Shown here one piece after another: positions 33,045 through 43,396 of a stretch of 64,000 nucleotides of DNA (position 1 is the first letter of the stretch; every line of letters starts with the position of its first letter). Source of the DNA: Crotalaria pallida (Eukaryota > Streptophyta > Magnoliopsida > Fabales > Fabaceae). The notes below the pieces were generated by a model. The model did no database searches. It had not been told where the DNA came from and was given only the letters and a program-made list of their open reading frames with translations. Location of the stretch: contig CM075655.1 in the NCBI GenBank assembly GCA_037953625.1, forward strand, positions 17,750,001-17,814,000, written 5' to 3'. The position numbers and the translations under genes are program-made.

Positions 33045-34541
33045 GCATTTTGCATGTCCCAGGCAAAAGTAAAACAAAAATTCAGAGCCTAAGATTCTCC
33101 CCTCTCAAGGTATAGCAACCTAACCATAAATTCCAACTCGCCTACCCAAGATACCTTTCTTCACTAGCAAATCACCGCAATGAAAACTAGTTGAAAAACA
33201 AACTCAAAGTGAGCAAAAGATTAGTGACCACACCACCTCCTAATATCTCTCATGTGTATGGGTAATAATTATCAATTCACTCAAGTTCAAACAATGAAAG
33301 TATGTTACCATAAGCTTGACTATAGACCTACATCTCCACTGAATTTATTGAAAACATGCACAAATCATAAGGTCTTTATTTGGTTGTAACGAGGTCATGG
33401 CTAAAAGTGTCAGGTGGGATAAAAGAATAAAAGGATAAACAAAGGGCTTAATCAATGAAATCACAACACTTCCCTTTTAAATTATAAAATGAGCAATAAG
33501 GTAATTACACAATCACAACTCAATTCACTTGATTTTTCCTTTTCTTTCTTTTTCTTTTTCTATTTCTATTCTCTTATTCTTTTCATTTTTTTAGCACATT
33601 TGTTGCTCTTTTTTCTTTTCTTTTTTTTTTTAAGAAGAGAAATAGAAACATCAAATTTTCAGCACTTACACTTTCACCAATTTCTAGCATTCCACTTAAT
33701 TGCTCATTCACAATTTCAAAGGTACTTCACAAGAATAATTCAATTTATGTAAGGTACCAAAGAAAGTCCTTAAATCTCAAAGCTCAAAGTGGGCAACTAA
33801 GGGATCATTATGTCTCAAAAATTTGTTGAAGGCCACAAAAACACAAACCTAAGTGCCTTAATCATGTTCATACATGCAATCCAATATCAATTTTGAAGAG
33901 GTCACAAGTCAAGTTCTAGAACACATAGTCAAAGCGAACAACACTCATGAAAAAAATAGGAGTTTCATCGCAATATTCATTAAACATTACTCCTTCAAGT
34001 GTATAGGCTCAAAATCTCACTGGTTAAGGTCTATTCACTAATCAATCATTCACAACAAGTTTGCCAAACAACTAATTTTCAAAAAATTTCAAAGCTAAAT
34101 CCAATTAGTATCTGGGTAAAACAAGTCGAAAATCACAATCAAGCATTTACACCTATCAAAGGGACAAATCTAACACCTAGAATTAGTGCCTACTCATGCC
34201 AGGACACAAACCAACACAAAGCCAGGGGAGAAATTAAGATCAGAAATTTTTTTATTTTGTTACCCTCACCCCCAAACTTAGAATGTGGCTTGTCCTCAAG
34301 CAACAAATCTATCCTAAACTACAAAATAAAAATAAAAAAAACAAAAGCAAGGAGTTAGAGATTTCCCTTTGTAGCACAACATTCTCTCTTGATGCACCAT
34401 GGAGGAGACTCCCCCAAACTTATTCACCTGTGTCACATGAACAACTAAAAATAGTGCTTGAAGCACCCCATTAGCAGTTACATATAGAAAACTCTAAACT
34501 CTTTATTCAATCTCCTAATTAAAAATTTAAATCCTACACTA
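33045..34541 (-). other. G internal non-coding region
   Basis: No credible gene. It is AT-rich, with T-rich low-complexity DNA at about 33530-33640. A second purine tract on minus (complement of ACCCCCAAACTTAG) lies near 34268, resembling the extra internal tract of Athila-type elements. Where pol would be expected there is nothing coding. Confidence 0.55.
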
Positions 34542-35225
34542 CTACAAAACTAAAGAGAATCCACCAGGATCCCAAATCCTATAGCACAACTTCCATGTTA
34601 TGCAGCAATAACAAGTTATTCCTGGATCCCATGAAAATATGCACGGATGATGTTGGAGCAAATGTTTAAAAATAGTTTTAAACCCTCCCGGGTCAAATGG
34701 TGCATTTTTCACTCCAAGCATCATCAAATGGTGCTTGTCTTTTTCATCATGCATGGAGTCTATGAAAGCGTAAACTCCATGGCTTAGCAAGGTTGCCTTT
34801 TCAGGCTCTAAAAAGGAGAACAATGGCTTATCTTCATCATGAGCATCACGGAAGTCATAAAAAATTAAGGGGTAAATTGAAGGAAAATTTTTTGAGGGTT
34901 CCTCATATTCATGCAATCCAATACATTTAGCAAGAGAAGAAAATTCATCATGCAAAGTGGACCCTAATTCAACCCCTAGACTCATCCCATTATTCAATTT
35001 ATCTTGTTTCACTTCCTCAATCTTATCATGCACAATTTCTTCTTTTTCTATGGATTTAGAAAAGGAAGCACCTTGGTCTTCCATAATAGAAGATTTTTGT
35101 ACCACCTCCTCTAAAAGACCATCAAAAACTTTAATCTCATCAAAAACATTTTGTGCAAAACATGATGGAATAGGTGACGACAAAATAAAATTGATACATT
35201 CTATGTCATCATGAGAATAAGCCAT
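34542..35225 (-). CDS. Unknown acidic protein of non-autonomous element G
   Basis: 227 residues from ATG on minus at 35225. It is rich in Glu, Asp, Lys and His and lacks a zinc knuckle, protease or RT motif, so I cannot assign a family. It is the first ORF after the primer site, in the position of gag, and the frame is fully open, so it may be a diverged or replaced Gag. The C-terminus contains H-P-C-I-F-S-W-D-P-G and ends close to an internal purine tract. Alternatively it is a remnant of the first part of an Athila polyprotein. Expression would come from the right-hand LTR. Confidence 0.45.
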   Translation of the reverse strand: MAYSHDDIECINFILSSPIPSCFAQNVFDEIKVFDGLLEEVVQKSSIMEDQGASFSKSIEKEEIVHDKIEEVKQDKLNNGMSLGVELGSTLHDEFSSLAKCIGLHEYEEPSKNFPSIYPLIFYDFRDAHDEDKPLFSFLEPEKATLLSHGVYAFIDSMHDEKDKHHLMMLGVKNAPFDPGGFKTIFKHLLQHHPCIFSWDPGITCYCCITWKLCYRIWDPGGFSLVL

Positions 35226-35321
35226 GTTACATAATAATAAAAAAAATAAAAATAAAAATATATACCCAAGTTACACTAAGTAAAATTAAATTAGTACCAA
35301 AATTAATTAAAACAAAATCAC

Positions 35322-35339
35322 TCCCCGGCAACGGCGCCA
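35322..35339 (-). promoter_or_regulatory. G primer-binding site
   Basis: On minus it reads TGGCGCCGTTGCCGGGGA, a primer site widely seen in Athila/Tat-lineage elements, a few bases after the 5' LTR. Confidence 0.85.
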
Positions 35340-35345
35340 AAAAGT

Positions 35346-36859
35346 TGTTGGAATTCTGGCAAGTGTACCAGATCGTACAAGTAATATAGACAATGAAGTC
35401 CGAGTATCGTACCCAAGGGAGTGACTGTTTAATTAATTCCACCTAATTAATATTACTTAGTGAACGAGACAAATAATTTATGAATTTGTAAATAAAAACA
35501 GAAATTAAAATAAATGACTCTTTGACAAGGGGAAAGGCGGGATGTAGTTTCGATGCAGGTTCCTAAATATTCTATAACAAATTGATTTGTTTTCCTTGAT
35601 TCTGAATTTGTTTTGCAAAGGTAAAAAACGCCTAATGTCTTAGTACGTTTCCGTATTTTAGAGATTAATCTCCCAATGATGTCTCAAGGGAGCCTTAAAA
35701 CCCCTAACCCTTTCATTAAGTTCAGTCAAAACCTCTTTTTATAAAATTACCCAATTCATAGAAAACATGTCTGTGCCTATGCAATTGAACTGTTTGATTA
35801 AATGACTAAATCCTAAATTCATATGTCTATTCATAAAGGATTTTCAAAAGTCATGAAACAGCTTCTTTCATGAGAAATAAATAAGAACATAATCAAACAC
35901 AGAATTCAATAACGGAAAACAAGATTAATTTATTACTAGAAATATTGAAAAGGTTCCATACATCTACTCCTACATCCCAAGGATGGAATTAGTTCATACT
36001 TACAAGAGAAAACACAATAAACATGATAAAAATAATTACCATGAATCCTTGCGCTAACTTCGTGTTCTTCACAAAAACCTTCAATCCTTGTTCCTTCTCC
36101 AAGTCTCAAATCCTAATCTACTATTATTCTATGGAGTTGTATGAGTGTCTCTCCTCCTTCCCTGAATGAATCCCAATCATCTTATTATATAGATAAAAAC
36201 TAACCTAATTTCCAATCTAATGTGATAAGCTTTTTATTTTAATAAAACTAATCCTAAATCTGAATATAATATGATAAGATCCTATTAGAATAAACTAATC
36301 TTTAAGAATCTTATCTACAAATAGAATTTATCATTAAAATCCTTCTAAAATCCCGTATTTGTGTCTGGCAGAAACTTCGGCACTGATTTTGACCCCCAAT
36401 ATGGACGAATTTGAGCAAGGCTATTTCTGGCAAAGTTGTATATCTTTTTCTTAGCTTTAAAATGATATATAGATTGCCTCATTTGGATAAGCGTAGCTCA
36501 ATTTATGATCAAAACAGCGAATAGTGTCACTTTCTCGCATTTTGCGCGCCCAGGCGTGAAAATCCTGCGCCTGGGCGTGATGGCCTGCGCCTGGGCGCAC
36601 TACGGTAAACTTTTCTTCATTTTTTTCCTCTTTTTCTTCCCAAATCAAGTACCAAACTCTCATTCTTCATTCCTTTGCAAAAATCATTGTTTTAAGAGCT
36701 TAAATACCTGAAAACAAACCAAACACATCAAAAGGTTCTAGAAATTTTATAAAGACAAAATTCCATTGTTTTATTCCAATTTACTCAAGAAACAAGCCAC
36801 TTACTATGTAAAAGGGAAGCAAAAAAGGTACAAAAACATCACATATTAGACCCCAATCA
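35346..36859 (-). repeat. G 5' LTR (right copy)
   Basis: Partner of 31519-33030. Short frames are shared by both LTR copies and not called as genes. Confidence 0.88.
36547..36597 (-). repeat. Phased GC-rich palindromes in G right LTR
   Basis: CGCCCAGGCG at 36547, CGCCTGGGCG at 36568 and again at 36588, spaced 21 and 20 bp, as in the left LTR. Confidence 0.82.
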
Positions 36860-36864
36860 ACGAG

Positions 36865-37199
36865 TAAAGAGTAGGAACAATGGAATCCTTCCCTCTCGTT
36901 TTTTCTGCTCTTTTATTTCTGGTTTTTTTTTTATTTTTGGTTTTTTCTGCTCTTTGTTCCTTGATGATAGGCTGGGGTTTTGAGTATGTTTTATAAAACA
37001 CTGAAATATTGATTCAATGAAATATCCGCTAGGATTAGCATGTCTTATAAAATAGTAAAACAGTGAAATATTGGTGGGAATTCGGTGATAAAACACTGAA
37101 ATATTGATTGTGAATTTGTGATAAAATAGGATGATATTGTTTTTTTTTAATCTTTACCATGAAGCTATATTTATAGTTTCAATTGTCTTCCACAGGAGT
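36865..37199 (+). other. K internal DNA after element G
   Basis: AT-rich with T-runs. It continues the segment interrupted at 31518. It contains two similar phrases around 'AAAACACTGAAATATTGATT'. No gene. Confidence 0.45.
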
Positions 37200-37510
37200 T
37201 TCTGAAAGTATGAAGGATTGAACAAGCCAAATTAAAAAGATCAAAGTTGAAATGAATAAATTGAAGGTAGTGTGCTCTTAGAGTCTTAGTGATTGATTTC
37301 TGATTATAATTTTTATTGCTCTTTCAGTGCTGACAACTTTGGCCGCAGTCTTTGAAGAATGATTATATAAAAAAACTTGAGGAAGAAGCAAAAGCATTAG
37401 AGCAACTTATGAGTAAAAAAAATATATGTATTCTGCTAAAGAAGATGAGTATACCAAGAAAATAAGGGAACTGGGTCCATTGACATCAGATGCTTTTGAG
37501 GCATAAGGCT
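37200..37510 (+). pseudogene. Captured SMC3-like cohesin gene fragment
   Basis: Two exon-like pieces translate to SMC3-type coiled-coil sequence. The first (about 37228-37269) gives S-Q-I-K-K-I-K-V-E-M-N-K-L-K. The second (about 37360-37503) gives L-E-E-E-A-K-A-L-E-Q-L-M-S-K, then after a frame change D-E-Y-T-K-K-I-R-E-L-G-P-L-T-S-D-A-F-E and a stop. The block I-R-E-L-G-x-L-S/T-S-D-A-F is characteristic of SMC3, the cohesin ATPase subunit. The fragment lacks both ATPase ends, carries a frameshift, and lies inside a CACTA element, so it is a transduplicated pseudogene. A further exon-like piece (about 37515-37620) may come from the same or another gene. Confidence 0.6.
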
Positions 37511-37774
37511 TCTTTTGCAGCTTCTTCTTCTTCGCTGGCAGCTAGAAATGAGAGGGTGAGTGTTCAAATAGCTAAAATTGTCATGATTCCAACAAGAGAG
37601 CAAGAGCCATTTAGCTTGCAAGGTACAAAATTACATGTTACTTTTGGTCAGATGCATGACAATTATTAATTTGATTGTTACTGAAAATGTTTATATTTTT
37701 AATTATCTTTAGAGTCTATGCCTTTAACACTTTAAGTATGTAATTACTATTGTTAGGGTCTTAACTTTGGCATG

Positions 37775-38239
37775 TATTTACTACCTAATGATTATATTAA
37801 AAGTGTGAAAACAGGTCTTATATTTTGGGAGAGATGTAATAATAATAATAATGATGATGATGATGATATATATGGTAAAAAAAATAGCTGTATTTGGACT
37901 TGCAAAACGAATTACTAACAAAATGTATTTGGAATGATGGATTAAATAAAACAAAAATCAAAATGAGTTGAATTTTTTTTAATATAAGAAATTATGTTGT
38001 TAATTAAAATTAGAAATCGCATAGTTGATACATTATTAGTTAATTTTTATTAATGAAAAAGTTGGTAGCTGAAACTAGATTCAAAGGTTAATGTTTATGA
38101 CTATTCATTTCTAAATACATGTAAATCATTTTTATAAAAAGTTTATATTAACTTATTATTTAAAAATACATATTTCTAAAATCTATAATCAAATTTAAAA
38201 AAAAATTCAACCCGTGCGATGCACGGGTAAAATTACTAG
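37775..38239 (+). mobile_element. Non-autonomous Helitron (3' end clear, 5' end approximate)
   Basis: The 3' end shows the diagnostic hairpin (ACCCGTGC-GAT-GCACGGGT, 38210-38228) followed seven bases later by CTAG (38236-38239) and a host T. The 5' end is probably near 37775, where a phrase ATTATATTAAAAGTGTGAAAAC resembles common plant Helitron starts; this is a guess. An (AAT)n(GAT)n microsatellite lies at about 37838-37868. Confidence 0.55.
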
Positions 38240-38890
38240 TGATTATAATTGATATAATCAAACATCTGATGTTGAATTTATACAATGACATTTACCTAAT
38301 TTCAACATTAGAATATGAAGCCAATAAAAGTACGTGGTGTTATTATTATAGATGTAATTATTGTATAACTTCTTTTAAACAAACCTGCAGACAATACCGA
38401 TTGCAGAACTGGAACCGAAAGTTTGCCTTATAAAGTGGGAGATTATGGTTTTTTGATGATGATGTTGTCTCATTTTCGCTCTGCATGGAAGAAAGCTCAC
38501 ATGCTATGTAGTGTTGGAAATTTTATTGTAGGAGAGACTAAGAAAGCTCATATGCTATGTACTTTCTTAGTAAAACTTTGAAATTGATGTAAATTAAGGT
38601 AGTTTTCGATTTTGTTTATGGAAATATGTCGTGTACTTATTTACTCTATTTGTAATGAAATTTTTATTTTAAAAAAAATTATTATGTTGACCTTAATTTT
38701 TTTCTTTAGTTATTTATTTATTTATAATTTTTTATTATTTTTTAGGAAGTTTCACGGTTAGTGGAAAAAATATTAAAAAAATGGCTGTTGATTTAGCCAC
38801 AAATTCATTTGTGGTTATATATATTTTTTTAAAATTTACTTTCTTACTTAGCCACGGTTATAACTGCAACTAATACAAAAAAAATTGTAG
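38240..38890. other. K internal AT-rich DNA
   Basis: No gene. The phrase AAAGCTCACATGCTATGTA occurs twice with one difference (near 38493 and 38546), a small local duplication. Confidence 0.4.
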
Positions 38891-38894
38891 CAAA

Positions 38895-39215
38895 ATGAAT
38901 ATAAGACAACACCGTTTTAAAATGGTGTTGTTAATGCTTTAGTTTCAACAGCACCGTTTTAAAATAGTGTTGTCCATGTTTTAGTTTCAACAGTGCCTTG
39001 TGAAAACACTGTTGTTAATGCCTTACTTTCAACCGCGCTATTTAGAGATGGTGTTGTCAATACTTTTGTTTCAACAACGTCATATCAAGACAGTGCTGTC
39101 AATGCTTTCGTTTCAACAACGCTGTTTATTTGCGCTGTCGTTCTTTTAACAACGACGGCTTTGACAACGTCTGAAATTCATTGTTGAAAAGCCAAAATTG
39201 GCATTGTTGATCCTT
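38895..39215. repeat. Right subterminal repeats of K
   Basis: Repeated ACAACACCGTTTTAAAA / GGTGTTGTTAATGCTTT units, about 60 bp apart, degenerate toward the terminus. Confidence 0.75.
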
Positions 39216-39465
39216 AATTCTGGTGTAGTGATTTCTCATATTTTTATTTTGATATGTTGAGATTGAAAAGAAATAGAGAAGGCAAAGAGGGGTTGGAGGT
39301 GATTTTGCTATGGAGATTAAGATTGAAAGGGATATGACAAAAGTTGAAGGGAGTGTTTATTTTGGGTTCTGAGAAAGGGTTTTAATTTAGATAAAGAGAG
39401 TGTTTATTTTGGGTTATGAGAAAGGGTTTCAACTAAGATCATTTCTGTTGTAATCTGGTTAGCTT

Positions 39466-39615
39466 GCTTATGGTCAATATGACTACACAAAAACCAGATT
39501 GTTTTTAAGAATGATGAGGTGAAGATCGAAGAGATTGTAGACAGAATGAAGCTGAGGGCTTGGATGTGGCCTAGAGCTAAATGCAGAGGAGCTATGATGT
39601 CTTGGTATGAATGAA
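39466..39615 (+). pseudogene. LINE ORF2 C-terminal remnant
   Basis: The frame W-S-I-stop-L-H-K-N-Q-I-V-F-K-N ... M-K-L-R-A-W-M-W resembles the zinc-binding C-terminal tail of plant LINE reverse transcriptases (W-x2-R/K-N-x-I-x-F ... W-x-W). It has an internal UGA and no upstream RT domain, so it is a short dead 3' fragment. The surrounding 39234-39720 is otherwise featureless apart from a 30-bp direct repeat near 39354 and 39401. Confidence 0.5.
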
Positions 39616-39719
39616 ATCTTCAACCAATACAATGGATGACAAACTACAGTTCTTAATATCGAAGATGCTTGTTACATATGGTGAATTCGGGAGGAGTTGT
39701 AGAATGGTTTCAATACCAC

Positions 39720-39829
39720 ATTGTGAGACCTCCAATTTTATCCAATTTATTTGAGAACTTATATTTGAATTTAAAATATTATATTTGATTTTTGATAAAT
39801 TGTGATACCCGAGTTTAATTAAAATCGTA

Positions 39830-39872
<43 letters not shown>

Positions 39873-40474
39873 GCATACCAATGTTTCCTCTAATGTATTT
39901 AAATCATATTCTTAAGATGAAATATTTTAAGGTATAGTATTTGATTTAAATGATCTTAGAAAATGAAATGCTTTTTGAAGGATTAGGGTGTTCTATCTTC
40001 ATAAATTCATATCTTTTAAACCGTACGTCGAAAAATTACAAATGATATGTCAAAAAGATCGCATCGAAGTGTATATTATGAAAATGTAAAGTTTTGATTT
40101 TTATTTTTGAGTTTTCGAAATTTTATCACTGTTACAGTACTGAATGAATTTTTGAGGTTTAAGTGTGAAAGTGTGGTTTAATGCATTTAATGGCTCTTTG
40201 ACCCAAAAATATTTTTTATGTGAATATAAAATATATTTTTAAAATCTATGATTGGCTACACCGTCCAAATATAATATAATTTTCGTATTTTTGAATAATA
40301 AATTAATCTGAAAGCTTATGAAGTACATTTTTGAAGGAAATTATCTTAGAACTTCAAAAATTCATAACTTTCAAACCGTAAGTCCAAAAATTATGAATTT
40401 TATATGAAAACGATCGTGTTGAAATGTAGATTTCAAAAATATAAAATTTGTAATTTTATTTTGGGTGTTTCGAA
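39720..40474 (+). mobile_element. Truncated LTR remnant preceding element A
   Basis: It begins TGTGAGACCTCCAATTTTA, resembling the start of the Tekay LTRs here. It contains two diverged copies of a phrase around TTCATA(A/T)CTTT(C/T)AAACCGTA (near 40003 and 40361), also echoed in inverse near 61500. It is cut by A at 40475. An (AT)n tract lies at 39832-39868. Confidence 0.4.
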
Positions 40475-40741
40475 TGTAACACCCCTAATTTTCGTCTCCC
40501 GAATAATAAGGAAATTAATAATAAAAGTTTTATTATTAATTTATATAAATTTCCAAGTTTATGTTTTGTGTTTAATTAGCCTGAAATATAAAAATTAGTT
40601 GAAATATTTTTATATGGCAAATAAATGCAAAATATAAGAATATTGCATTTTAGTCCTTGGATTAGGACCTAAATGTAATATTGGAAAAGGTTCTTGGAGG
40701 GAAAGATTTAAAAATATTAATTTTTAAATTTTGTACTAATC

Positions 40742-42244
40742 TAACCGGTTAGTAATGCCCTGTAACCGGTTAGACGATGAACCCAGAAACTGGGTTAGTG
40801 GATTTTGATGAGTAATCACTTGATTAATCACGGAATCGCCACGATTACAGCCTTAGATTAGTGGAAGCACACGCGTCAACATGCATGCTACCTTAATTTG
40901 CCTATAAATTGTGGAAATTCTGAGGAATTTGAGGTTGATTGCTGCATGTTTGGGTTGAAGAAGGGCTATTAGGGTTTCTATTTCGTTCAGAGAAATTCTC
41001 CTTCTTCTTTGAGAGTTAGAGAGGGAAACACACATTTCTGAAAAGCTTGAATCAAGGGCTTTTCAGTGATATACACTTTGTGAGTTGAGTTTTCGTGTGG
41101 GAGGAGAAATCAATCTTAGAAGCTAAGAGTTGGAGACTGAACCCTGTGTTCTTCTTGTTCTGGAAGCTGGATTTTAGCTTTGATTTTGGTAAGTACAGTC
41201 CATCATTAAGTCTCAAATCTCTTTGATTCTCTAGTGCATGTTACCTATATTGAGTCCTAATTGTTTTCCCCAATTTCTTTGGCCAATTGCTATGTCAAAT
41301 CTTCTGGTCTTTGAACCCTGTTGATGGAAATCGTGGCTGAGAGCAGAATCTAGGATTTGTGGGATTCTGTGGATTGTTCCTCAAGATCAATATTAATTCT
41401 CATCAAAATCAACTTTGAGGTATGGGAGAAGTCTACCTTATACTATATTTAGACTAGAAATCAAATGAATTAGGATTTGAGTTAGCAAAACTCAAAAAGG
41501 GCATTATGTGTAAAAAAACACAAAGGCTTGGAGGCCAAATTTTAGCTCACTGCTGTTTTGAGCAATTTTATATTGATGCATGCAAGTGATTCTAGTGTTA
41601 ATATCAGAAGTTAAATGTATAAAATGTGATTTGGTGTGTTGAATTGTGTTTGTATTGATTTTTTTATGCAATTTGATGCACTAAACCAATGCATGCAAAA
41701 TTATAGATGTTTCTGTGCTTAAACATATTTCTTGAAGGTATATGGACTCTATTAAAGGTTGAAATTTGGTTAGATTTGAGTAGTGAAGAAAATGGTTTGT
41801 TAAAACTTATGTTTTAGTGTCTGACTGCATAATCTAACCAGTTACTCGAGATTCGTAACCGGTTAGACACTGTAAAAATGCAAAAGAAAACAAGTTTACA
41901 AAATCAGTACTGTGGTGTTATACATCCTACTCAAATCTAGTCCTCAATTTCATGGAAAACAATCTGAAAAATCAGTTGATCTCACTGTTATAGTTCAGAT
42001 TGCAATCAAAGAGTTAATACCTTAGTGTAATGAGATAATTTCAAGAGGAAATTAGGCTCATTGAAGAATGAAGTGTGATTTAGACTTTTGAATGATCAAA
42101 ACAGTGGTTTTTGAGGCATAAAACAATGTTAAACTTGTTTATGGATTGGGTAGAGAATTCAAGAAAAAGGGTTTTTCTGAATTACAATGGTAAACAGTTC
42201 GGGTCTGTAATTCTAACCGGTTAGCCTGAAACTATAACCGGTTA
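40742..42244 (+). repeat. Three pairs of TAACCGGTTA palindromes, each 21 bp apart
   Basis: Copies start at 40742/40763, 41835/41856 and 42214/42235 (41835 is TAACCAGTTA). Spacing is exactly 21 bp in every pair. The first pair is upstream of the TATA box; the others are in the putative intron. Confidence 0.85.
40903..40909 (+). promoter_or_regulatory. A LTR TATA box
   Basis: TATAAAT at about 430 bp into the LTR, followed by 5'UTR-like DNA, implies a short U3 and an unusually long R-U5 of about 3.1 kb. Confidence 0.55.
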
Positions 42245-42919
42245 GCACCTGAATCTGAAAAATAAAAAGTTAAGGTTTTGAATACCATTGGTTATGTTTT
42301 TCCCAATCTAAGCTTAAGAGCATGTTTTTGAGATAATTCAAAGGAGAATTTTGTGCCAAAGAGTATGCCTCAAATAAGTCATTCAAAAGATAAATTGGAA
42401 TATTCCTAAGTCACAGTAATTAATGCAAAGATAAAAACCAACCCTGATATTTGTGCATCCATATAGAATGGAAGTTTGGTTGGTAGGAACGTTTATCATA
42501 TTCTGGGAATATGAGGAGGGTACTCCGGGAGTACCAAATTGTAACCTACTTGATGACACATTATAGATATGTGGCCAGTGTCCGGGACCTGGTTTTTATG
42601 CGTTCTGGGAACGTGGTGCACACTCCGGGAGTGATGCTTATTATCCAAGTATGGTTCTGCATTACGTTCTGGGAACGAATGTCGGTGTTCCGGGAACACA
42701 AGGGTGTATTGGATGGACGTCCAAGATGGACTTTTAGAGGCCTCAGTTGTGGATAGAAAATCATGCATCATGCCACTTGCATTATAAGAGATATAATGTT
42801 GAAAACTGGTGTGATCATATGTACTTGCATTGTTATCTGTCCATGATATATTTGTGTTTGTAATTTTAGTCTTTATCAAATATGTATATGTGTATACTTA
42901 CTCCCTGTGCCCTGTTTAG
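41189..42919 (+). other. Putative 1.7-kb intron inside the A LTR
   Basis: The donor TTTG|GTAAGTA and the acceptor CCTGTTTAG|GTG flank the region; the acceptor lies three bases before the ORF's ATG. B has the same arrangement (46282-47930). An alternative donor lies near 41418. Confidence 0.5.
42496..42723 (+). repeat. Hairpin array in the A LTR with YGG loops
   Basis: Seven inverted repeats share the closing pattern C-YGG-G. Stem 5' arms: TCATATTC (42496), GGTACTC (42519), CCAG plus GTC with a bulge (42575), CGTTC (42601), GCA plus CACTC with a bulge (42618), CATT plus CGTTC with a bulge (42660) and GTGTTC (42685). Loops are TGG, CGG, CGG, TGG, CGG, TGG, CGG. An eighth (stem TTGGA) follows near 42709. 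Confidence 0.85.
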
Positions 42920-42922
42920 GTG

Positions 42923-43396
42923 ATGGCCAGATACCTAGCTTGCATCGAGATACGCCCTATCCCTAGTGGCATATGGACTTATGAGGAGCACCGTGCCACT
43001 TTTGAGGGGGAGGTTGAGATCACTCTCTACCACCCTAACCCTCTGGTGCGAGTGCGACCTCGTAGATTTAGGATCCCATTAGTCTATACTATGCATGTTC
43101 CACCCTTTTACACATATAGAGGACCACCCCCGGCTCGACCTATGCGTCGTTTTCATAGTTTTCGTTTTAGAGCTGCCACTCGTTCACATCCTTCTTCCCA
43201 TAGAGTTGTCATTGAGGAGACTACTTCTCCTGGTCCGACTGATTTCGAGAGGACTGCTTCTGCAGATCCTAGACCCAGTGGTGGGGTCTCTACCCAGTCA
43301 GGCGAGGTCAAGGAGGACCCTGTGGAGGATGAGAGCGAGGAGGAGGTGCATGTCGAGCCGACTGTTTCTGCTAGAGGTGGACCCGCTGGTTCATAG
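42923..43396 (+). CDS. LTR-encoded conserved protein of element A (function unknown)
   Basis: 157 codons from ATG 42923, three bases after a good splice acceptor, to TAG 43394-43396. The N-terminal 70 residues are basic and aromatic: R-Y-x-A-C-I-E-I-R-P, E-G-E-V-E-I-T, R-P-R-R-F-R-I-P, then Y-T-M-H-V-P-P-F-Y-T-Y. The C-terminal half is rich in Pro, Ser and Glu and probably disordered. It aligns along its length with the ORF in the B LTRs, although flanking non-coding LTR DNA is far less similar. I know no domain for it. It is not Gag, protease or RT, and it lies upstream of the primer site within the R-U5 portion, so both LTRs of an intact element would carry it. RNA or DNA binding is suggested only by the Arg content. 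Confidence 0.6.
   Translation: MARYLACIEIRPIPSGIWTYEEHRATFEGEVEITLYHPNPLVRVRPRRFRIPLVYTMHVPPFYTYRGPPPARPMRRFHSFRFRAATRSHPSSHRVVIEETTSPGPTDFERTASADPRPSGGVSTQSGEVKEDPVEDESEEEVHVEPTVSARGGPAGS

Larger units (their letters stand above)
31519..36859 (-). mobile_element. Non-autonomous LTR retrotransposon G (Athila/Tat-type primer site)
   Basis: LTRs of about 1.51 kb (31519-33030 and 35346-36859) flank 2.3 kb of internal DNA. The sense strand is minus: the LTR starts TGATTGGGGTCT and ends TTCCAACA. The primer site reads TGGCGCCGTTGCCGGGGA, and the polypurine tract lies next to the left LTR. Flanks ACGAC and ACGAG differ by one base, giving a near-perfect 5-bp duplication. No protease, RT or integrase is present. 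The only sizeable frame is the unknown ORF at 34542-35225. Confidence 0.85.
29801..39230. mobile_element. CACTA element K carrying host-gene pieces and a nested LTR element
   Basis: The ends are CACTACACCA and TGGTGTAGTG with the 3-bp duplication ATT (29798-29800, 39231-39233). Subterminal repeats of the ACAACACCGTTTTAAAA type lie inside both ends. Without nested element G it is about 4.1 kb. There is no TNPA/TNPD-type transposase, so it is non-autonomous. The internal DNA includes exon-like segments of plant genes, at least one from an SMC3-like gene. Confidence 0.85.
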
